The notes below the pieces were generated by a model. The model saw only the letters and a program-made list of their open reading frames with translations, was not told where the DNA came from and searched no databases. The translations under genes and the position numbers were made by a program. A stretch of DNA of 64,000 nt from Grammothele lineata (lineage: Eukaryota; Basidiomycota; Agaricomycetes; Polyporales; Polyporaceae), in assembly GCA_002150815.3 (NCBI GenBank), contig NDFF03000079.1, positions 1 through 64,000 of the forward strand, written 5' to 3'. Below are positions 59,001 to 64,000 of the stretch, one piece after another. Within the stretch, counting starts at the first letter, position 1, and each line of letters starts with the position of its first letter.

Positions 59001-61131
59001 CTACCAGTGTGCCTTCAATCTCTTCCACTTCACAGTAGTCTATTATCATTTGCGCCAGCATGATTTGGTGGTGTATGTGCCTGCCCGGGACGAAGCCGGC
59101 TTGGTCCGGATGGATCAGGCTTGGGGCAACACCCGCTAGCCGGAGCGCCAGGATTTTCGTGAATAATTTGTAGTCTGAGTTCAGCAAAGTAATCGGGCGG
59201 TAGTTAACGATTTCCCGTTTGTCTTTTTTCTTGTAGACAGGGCATATCCATCCTTGGGCGAAAGTAGAGTCCTTAATCACGCCGTGTTCCTGGATGTCCC
59301 CAAAAACTTTCTGCAAGGCTGCCACTATGTCAAAGGGTCGCTCAGCCTCTCTGGTCTTTCGTCTTGCTCTCTTCATTAGGTTTATCCAGAGCTCAGCAGG
59401 GACACCGTCCATTCCTGGTGCTTTATTCCTGGCCGCGCATTTAATCGCTTCCTCGACTTCCTCCTCTGTGACTAATTCGTTAAGGTCTGCCGCTTGGGTC
59501 TCCGTCAAGGCAGTGTCCAATGCGTTGACTACTGCATCCATCGCCTCAGCGTGCACTTCCGGTGTTGGGAGGTTCGGATCCTTTTGCACGTCATCATAAT
59601 GTTCTCGCGCAATCTCTGCCATCTCATCCAATCTCGTGGTGAATTCCTGTGCCGTGTTATGGGGGTTCCGCAACTCGAACAGCGGCTCAATTACTATGTG
59701 CAGTGGGGTTGTGTTCATCCGTACCCAGTATCTCGAGATTGTTTCTCCTTCTAGCCAGTAGCGTGCGTTAGTCGCTGCTCGCTTCAGCCCGAAGCGCTTC
59801 GCCTCCAGGGCTGCTAATTCTTCTTTAAGTACAGCTGCGTGCAAGAGCCTCCTTTCCTCTTCCTCAGAGCTCATACTGTCTGTAGGGGTAGGGTTTAGGA
59901 TGGAGTGCAAGTCTTTCCTCATGTCATTCAAGCGTTTCTCCAGTTTAGGTACTTTTTTCCTCGCATGGTCTTTCGCTATTCTCCGTACGCTGTCTTTAAA
60001 TGTGTTGTACGCTATCTGTGGGTTTCTTTGTTCGTTTCTCTCCGTGATAGCATTTAGTTCAGCTTCTAATTTCTTTCCTTCGCTCATAACTTTCTCTAGG
60101 AAAGTGTGATCCTCAAGGAGGGAACCATGTATCCTCCACCTTCCTTTACCAGTGAAGGGTTTATTCAGGTTGGAGATTTCACACATAACTATGTTGTGGT
60201 CAGTGCTGAAGCCCGCTTCCCCATTGTGCCAGCTTTGCACTATCTTTTCCGTATCCGGGGAGAGATAAATTCGGTCTATGTGCGACTGGCTTCCAGTCGC
60301 CTTCTGCAGGTATGTGTACTCTCTCGTAGTTTGGTTGTGATTCCTCCAGGAATCGCGGACTCCCAGCGCAGTGCACAGAGCTCGCAAGCTGGCCCTCACG
60401 TTCTCAGGGTCTCGTCGCGCTGGTAGGCGGTCCACTCTATCCTCCGTAAGGTTAAAGTCGCCTAAGAGCGCATTGACTTTAGGCCTCGGGGAGATACCCG
60501 TCAGCTCCTGCCAAAAGTTCGCGTTCTCACTCGTAGCGTTTGGTGCGTATACGTTCCACAGACATAGCGTATCTCCTCGTTTCCATGGTATCTTCACTTG
60601 CATAGCTCGCCCTGAGATCAGGACTTTCTCTTCCACAGCGTCAGCGTCGACTAGTTTCCGGTTAATCACAAAGGCGACACCTCTCGCTCCTGCCGGGTTC
60701 GTAGGGTCCGGGGAGCACAAGATGCGGAGGTTCACACCGAACAGGTCATTCAGCACGTTCACTCTGCTTGTTGTGAGGTGCGTCTCCTGTACCGCTAGCA
60801 CTGCTATACGTTTGTCTCTGACCAGTTGATTGATGGACATCCACTTGTCTGCCGCCCCATCGTGCGATTGACTCGCCTGTCCTCGCATATTCAGGGTAGC
60901 AATGGTGAGTCTGGCCCTCGTGCGTGTCCTCGGGGCCTGGGGCACATGCGAGGGACCCCCACTTGCCGATCGCGTGGGGGCATCGTTATTGCTCCCCTCA
61001 GTGGGGGGAGGGGGCGCAACTCTTCCCCCACGCTCGCGCCTATAGCCGTTTTGCCTGTGTGTTACGGTCCGGGTTGTATATGTATGGTTCATTGTAGTAG
61101 CAGCTGCCAGTTCTCTACACGCTACAGCCAT
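56089..61131 (-). CDS. LINE ORF2: endonuclease-reverse transcriptase-RNase H (1680 aa)
   Basis: Start ATG 61131 (MAVACRELAAATTMN); the open frame continues a little upstream without an ATG. Residues about 60-280 form an apurinic-type endonuclease (TIATLNMRG, QETHL, LLGDFNLTEDR, HIDRIYLS, STDHNIV). About 600-870 is reverse transcriptase (NYRPITLLNSDYKLFTKI, QAGFVPGRHI, LVALDQEKAYDKV, RGVRQGDPMSCLLFDLAIEP, and the catalytic FADD at about residue 815). A Cys-rich block (CACYDCDRDR) is near 1154. An RNase H-like region lies at about 1260-1410 (ASDQTAELTAMSKALAL), but its other acidic positions look degenerate. A CCHC finger (ANCRACGELESMEHILLRC) near 1515 is the zf-RVT type. The frame is uninterrupted. 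Confidence 0.93.
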   Translation of the reverse strand: MAVACRELAAATTMNHTYTTRTVTHRQNGYRRERGGRVAPPPPTEGSNNDAPTRSASGGPSHVPQAPRTRTRARLTIATLNMRGQASQSHDGAADKWMSINQLVRDKRIAVLAVQETHLTTSRVNVLNDLFGVNLRILCSPDPTNPAGARGVAFVINRKLVDADAVEEKVLISGRAMQVKIPWKRGDTLCLWNVYAPNATSENANFWQELTGISPRPKVNALLGDFNLTEDRVDRLPARRDPENVRASLRALCTALGVRDSWRNHNQTTREYTYLQKATGSQSHIDRIYLSPDTEKIVQSWHNGEAGFSTDHNIVMCEISNLNKPFTGKGRWRIHGSLLEDHTFLEKVMSEGKKLEAELNAITERNEQRNPQIAYNTFKDSVRRIAKDHARKKVPKLEKRLNDMRKDLHSILNPTPTDSMSSEEEERRLLHAAVLKEELAALEAKRFGLKRAATNARYWLEGETISRYWVRMNTTPLHIVIEPLFELRNPHNTAQEFTTRLDEMAEIAREHYDDVQKDPNLPTPEVHAEAMDAVVNALDTALTETQAADLNELVTEEEVEEAIKCAARNKAPGMDGVPAELWINLMKRARRKTREAERPFDIVAALQKVFGDIQEHGVIKDSTFAQGWICPVYKKKDKREIVNYRPITLLNSDYKLFTKILALRLAGVAPSLIHPDQAGFVPGRHIHHQIMLAQMIIDYCEVEEIEGTLVALDQEKAYDKVNHTYLWAVMRHMGFPQRFINTVRSLYEAAESLVAVNGVLSKTFRITRGVRQGDPMSCLLFDLAIEPLACLLRKSTLRGIAIPGIADRLITSLFADDTTVYLHATDLLVDLRSILNKWCLAACAKFNEEKTEMIPLGPKVYREAVLTARKRNANEPALDASARLVPEETAIRSLGAWIGNDFDLAEPWNRILRTLESQFIKWGKRHPTLTGRKLIVGLEAGGRTQYLTRVQTMPLEVEEKIIKMIRSFVWKGDEHPRISLDTLYRPVNEGGLGLLNLTARNEAVDLMWIRDYLGLGENRPLWTFIADALMAKARSAAAATTDPAVRVNAFLQTWKVTTRTSGGLPRSLRRWVKTAEKYGVRVEALKPPEALKAAMPSWLHLGRTMQRRTVTNTAAQRCLRERHGVNTVAEAEIIARRLDRRWGRDPHRDRADCACYDCDRDRAVRGCAHPQRCAQAAKKLVQHLIDLWRPAAVSPGDGLSLRRSAKQRNTEAWKQNGSATFDPSLRDGDEVAEVFRAFAENKTRESAVRRPPRPYQVPEQTTIAIAGKYRARTGILQYSMRCELNPEWNASGQMRLESRASDQTAELTAMSKALALSPPFSALTLEIPTKQTIDGLLIHLAKWEDKGWIGVMNKIQFQDVVARLRRRSAPTTLKWVSSKDEGSSTFQAMNALANANELPGPQPPAWPPAPKEYLRTGVKLKALTQSNAYTRIRTLRKGKEREATGRFTQAVLDSLKTENGCNPSLAELWRSLRSPDLEKPIRDFIWKALHNAHRVGKFWSHIPGYEERANCRACGELESMEHILLRCPEPAAVALREELQHILTERLAERAPDLSLGLALGVTAPRRVVKGPECDSRFCKIVVLSAVHLLWKMRCERTIALGDSPDSWPTGEVAKRRLGAALKRRMMLDFSVARSRYRKKKSPTVDLAKETWKGKDKGNTLRPESWFFPKRRPGVLVGRS

Positions 61132-61498
61132 TGTGCATAGATAGACTTCTAACCCTCCGTCAGGGCGGCTGCACAATGTAAGCCTTGCGCGGGGCAGCAG
61201 CTCGGACCGTAGGTACTGCCCTGCAGCTCACTTCGTGGTGTGGGCGCCGATACCTGAATAGGTACGCACACTAGATAGGCCACCAACTGGAGACTGGTCC
61301 TTACGCGGTGCGAAGTCTGTGCGGGGTAAATAGGGTATGGTATTGCCAACGTGTATGCAAGGGTTACCCCGGGGGGCAAGAAGTCAGTCAGGATACAAGG
61401 TTCATGAGTCTCAGAGCAGCGCTAGCGGCGGTCGCATGGATACAGTACAACGTTGTCAGCCGTGGTTCATATCAGAGTAACATTTACGAAAGCGTCAA
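61132..61498 (-). other. Spacer between LINE ORF1 and ORF2
   Basis: 367 bases without a frame of note. It may carry signals for translation of ORF2; none can be identified by eye. Confidence 0.5.
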
Positions 61499-62434
61499 TT
61501 AGTACGGACCGCCGCCGTAGCGGTCGCCGGGCTGGAAGGACGTGAATCCCCCGCTCCCCATTCCGTGCCCCTGGTAGCCACCGCGCCGTCCGTTGCGGCC
61601 TCTGTTGTTGCGCGGCCTGGGGGGAGGGCCCTGTCGGTCGTCCATGGGAATGCGGGACGGCCCTGCCATTGCGTTGGCGCCCGGCCCGTACGGTCCCCGC
61701 TGGAACTGTCCAGCGTAAGGGGGCATCGAAGCGTACATGTCGTTCGGGGGCGCAGAGCTGTAGTCCGTCTCCATCCTGTTATCGTACCTTTCATCGTAGT
61801 ATCCGTTCATCGGGGCTCGGGGGTCGTATTCCGCATCGTACCGGGCCCACGGCGGCGGAGGACCCCATGGGGCAGGGTGCGGGCGCTCGACACGTGCTGG
61901 CAGGGAGGCGCCCTGCTGTCCTAGGTTCGGGGTCTGCGTAGGCCCCTGGTCGTTCGGTGGCGACGTGAGGGCAGCTGCAGTAGGCGGAGGGGGAGCCCCA
62001 AGCTGCGCATAGGCGGTTCCGGACTGAGGAAGAGGAGGGATGGGCTGCTGCACCGCGGAGGCCAGCGGCTGTGGCCCAGCGCCCATTGCAGACGGGGCGA
62101 ACGCAGGAGGGGGAGGAGCGGCAGTCGGCAGGGGGGCGGGTGCGTTCATCAGTGGGGCAGTCGCGTTCGTCAGGGGGGCAGCCTCGTTCTCCCGAGGGGC
62201 GTTGACAGGGTCGGCGGCGTTTGCGGACGTACGCAGGGCGCGGGCAAGTGGCGCGCGAGCGTTTTTGCGCGCTGCGGGGACGGCAGAGGCACGGGGATGG
62301 GTTCCGTTCTGCACACTAGGCTGCATTACGAGAGGGGCCTCGGGAGGGCCGAGAGCCTTGTCGCGTACGTCAGAAAAGGGGGAAGGGGCTGCAGGGGTGC
62401 CGGCCGCCCACGCCTCAGGCGGCAGGCCAGACAT
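61499..62434 (-). CDS. LINE ORF1, second part: Pro/Ala-rich RGG-box protein (311 aa)
   Basis: Opens with MSGLPPEAWAAG at 62434 and ends at TAA 61499. The sequence is Pro/Ala-rich and finishes with an Arg/Gly box (NNRGRNGRRGGYQGHGMGSG), typical of RNA-binding segments. It is in the same frame as the upstream zinc-knuckle ORF and separated only by one TAG (62455-62453) and six sense codons. The two are therefore probably one ORF1 protein with an in-frame stop that is either read through, bypassed by reinitiation, or a recent mutation in this copy. Confidence 0.75.
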   Translation of the reverse strand: MSGLPPEAWAAGTPAAPSPFSDVRDKALGPPEAPLVMQPSVQNGTHPRASAVPAARKNARAPLARALRTSANAADPVNAPRENEAAPLTNATAPLMNAPAPLPTAAPPPPAFAPSAMGAGPQPLASAVQQPIPPLPQSGTAYAQLGAPPPPTAAALTSPPNDQGPTQTPNLGQQGASLPARVERPHPAPWGPPPPWARYDAEYDPRAPMNGYYDERYDNRMETDYSSAPPNDMYASMPPYAGQFQRGPYGPGANAMAGPSRIPMDDRQGPPPRPRNNRGRNGRRGGYQGHGMGSGGFTSFQPGDRYGGGPY

Positions 62435-62452
62435 CCGTTCGACGCGCTCGTC

Positions 62453-64000
62453 CTAGGTCGTATCCATCATGATGACTACTGAGTCGTCCCTTACGCCCGC
62501 ATCCATCGGGGCAGCAAAGTGCTCCTCCACCGTCTTCTCGTACACTTCCAGTGCGGGCGTCCAGAAGTACTGCCCGTTGCTGAGACTATGGAGGCGGCGA
62601 CGGAGGGCGTCCTCGGACCACTCGCCCGAGGGGATAAGGATTGGCGTGCGGGGGTTCCAGTTGGTGGGGTTCAGAGAGGGGCTACCTGCAGGCGGCAGCG
62701 TCGTCGATCGGTCGTATATCGCCACAGCGCAGGGCGCTTCGAGCGCCTTGGGGCCGTTCCAGTTCGGGTCGTTCACATATCGGCAGCCTTCTCTTTCGTG
62801 GTCGTCGCCGTGACAGTTGTTGCACTCCGTGAGGGGGGACATGACCGTCTTGTCAGACGTGCCGTCCTCGTGGTGGATCGGAACGTAGGCCTGCGTGCCT
62901 ATTTTCCACGCCAGCAGCGCCGCCGGGTCGTCACACGGGTTGTCCCCAATGATGCGAGCAACGACACCAACAACGGACTTGTCTTCGAAGGTCGTGAGGT
63001 TATCAGTCCTTTCAAGCTCAACGTAGATGGACTCGTGCCACTTCAGGAAGGTGGGGTAAGGGGACTTCGCCGCATTGAGGGGATTCATCCACAGCGCAGA
63101 GGCGGTAATACGATACATTTGCTCCGAGCGCATCGCCTTCAGGACCTGTCGCTCAATCTGCTCATCCGTGAGGGTCGTCATGCCTTCCGCCACGGCTATG
63201 ACGTTCGAGCGCGGGAAGCCCACGGGCATGTACGAGAGGGAGATCGCCTGGTGGGAGAAGTGAGGTTCGCTGCACAAGAACTTGACGGCCTTCGGGGACA
63301 GGCCGACGAGCGACCAGAGGAAGGGGGCGTCTGGGGATCGCTTCGTGGGCGTGCAGCCGTCCTTCCCAATAGGTGGGAGGATCTTGAAGCCGTTCTCCTT
63401 GACTAGGTTGTAGGTTGTCAGGCGGATGAGAGTGTTGATGAGGGGCAAGTTAGGGTCGTCGTGCAGGAATCCGAAGACGTGGAGGTAAACAGCACGATCA
63501 GATGGGAGGCGGCAAGCCCTAGCAAAGGTGTTTTCATGGAGGTTCTTATAGATGTACATGGGGTCGCGGAAGACCGGGGCTCGGTAGCCCCCTAGCGGCG
63601 GCGTACTCGTTCGTCCAAGTGTGAGGATCAGGCCTGGGGCGACGAAGGGGTCGTTCGGCCGCTCGAAGAGAGGGTGGTTCGCGTCGACAGCCATGGGCCA
63701 GAAGTTTAGAACACTCTGGATAGCTTCGTCAACCTTCGAGGGGACCAGGTGGGGCGGGGGCATGAGCGCAGCCGCCTTTCGGGTGAGGGCGCCTTCCGAT
63801 GAGGGGCGTCTCGTGGTCCCAGGCGCCTGCGGGGTCGAGGGGACGCGAGGGGGTTCACGTACGTGCGTGAGGTCGTTCAAACGAGGGTCCGCGGCGAGCT
63901 CGTAGTTATGGGAGCGCGCGGTCGTGGGCGCAGCCGGGACGCGAGGTGGCTGGCGGTTCGCTCGCTCACGCCTGACCGTCGCAGGTGCTCCCTGAGCGGT
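62453..64000 (-). CDS. LINE ORF1, first part: zinc-knuckle Gag-like protein (partial)
   Basis: The frame is open from the window edge to the TAG at 62453, at least 515 codons; the start lies outside. A central globular region (FLHDDPNLPLINTLIRLTTY, FLWSLVGLSPKAVKFLCSE) is followed by a CCHC zinc knuckle CNNCHGDDHEREGC (C-x2-C-x4-H-x4-C), which binds the element RNA in related Tad/L1 elements. A possible internal start at TTG 63880 is not real; upstream codons remain in frame. Confidence 0.85.
   Translation of the reverse strand, partial: TAQGAPATVRRERANRQPPRVPAAPTTARSHNYELAADPRLNDLTHVREPPRVPSTPQAPGTTRRPSSEGALTRKAAALMPPPHLVPSKVDEAIQSVLNFWPMAVDANHPLFERPNDPFVAPGLILTLGRTSTPPLGGYRAPVFRDPMYIYKNLHENTFARACRLPSDRAVYLHVFGFLHDDPNLPLINTLIRLTTYNLVKENGFKILPPIGKDGCTPTKRSPDAPFLWSLVGLSPKAVKFLCSEPHFSHQAISLSYMPVGFPRSNVIAVAEGMTTLTDEQIERQVLKAMRSEQMYRITASALWMNPLNAAKSPYPTFLKWHESIYVELERTDNLTTFEDKSVVGVVARIIGDNPCDDPAALLAWKIGTQAYVPIHHEDGTSDKTVMSPLTECNNCHGDDHEREGCRYVNDPNWNGPKALEAPCAVAIYDRSTTLPPAGSPSLNPTNWNPRTPILIPSGEWSEDALRRRLHSLSNGQYFWTPALEVYEKTVEEHFAAPMDAGVRDDSVVIMMDTT

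Larger units (their letters stand above)
55943..64000 (-). mobile_element. Non-LTR retrotransposon (Tad1/L1-like LINE), 5' end outside window
   Basis: Minus-strand element of at least 8.06 kb. In order 5' to 3': a zinc-knuckle ORF1, an RGG-rich ORF1 continuation, a 367-nt spacer, a 1680-aa ORF2 with endonuclease, reverse transcriptase and RNase H-like regions, a 118-nt 3' UTR, and poly(A). The long intact ORF2 implies a young copy. It lies in the sense direction in an intron of the terpene synthase gene. The 5' junction and second target-site duplication are beyond 64000. Confidence 0.92.

Noticed and set aside
61565..64000. Long plus-strand frames over the LINE ORF1 region
   Set aside because: They are antisense shadows of the minus-strand ORF1 parts, which have a zinc knuckle and an RGG box.

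Overview
The window looks like nuclear DNA from a basidiomycete fungus, most likely an Agaricomycete. Genes carry short GT-AG introns (about 45-90 nt) with CTNA-like branch sites. Housekeeping genes are fungal in type: ATP synthase subunit g and cytidine deaminase. F-box and BTB genes are scattered about, one exon of a fungal sesquiterpene synthase is present, and the right end is a fungal Tad1/L1-like LINE. All gene models below were built by hand from reading frame, splice sites and intron phase; no search was run.

Layout. 1-5.4 kb: a large inverted repeat (arms 1-896 and 2050-2945) whose arms each carry the same unrecognised multi-exon coding remnant. The spacer holds the 5' half of a DUF4140/DUF4139 (mucoidy-inhibitor-A-like) gene, whose 3' half resumes near 4.1 kb with a frameshift and a mutated splice donor, so this gene is dead. 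5.4-8.7 kb: no convincing gene. 8.7-45.7 kb: a cluster of about 12-14 highly diverged paralogues of a family I do not recognise, on both strands, mixed with one F-box gene and one five-exon orphan. 46.1-49.9 kb: an F-box/LRR gene and a BTB/POZ gene. 51.7-53.4 kb: divergently transcribed ATP20 and cytidine deaminase genes. 53.7-55.5 kb: a frameshifted F-box gene. 55.55-64 kb: the last exon of a terpene synthase, then a minus-strand LINE ending in a 28-nt poly(A), which sits in the intron just upstream of that exon.

The most interesting item is the paralogue cluster. Members share a serine/proline-rich N-terminus with a bipartite basic (nuclear-localisation-like) stretch, an acidic middle, a W-K-x-P-x-P-S-P-L type motif, a G-T-P motif, an F-x-G-(P/S) block and a C-terminal D-x-x-A-(L/M)-x-x-W-like helix. 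Ten members can be assembled so that every intron is phase 1 except the last, which is phase 2. Between first and penultimate exons lie a variable number of symmetrical exons, many only 24-75 nt long. This resembles other micro-exon, fast-evolving gene families, but here the proteins look nuclear rather than secreted. Function is unknown.
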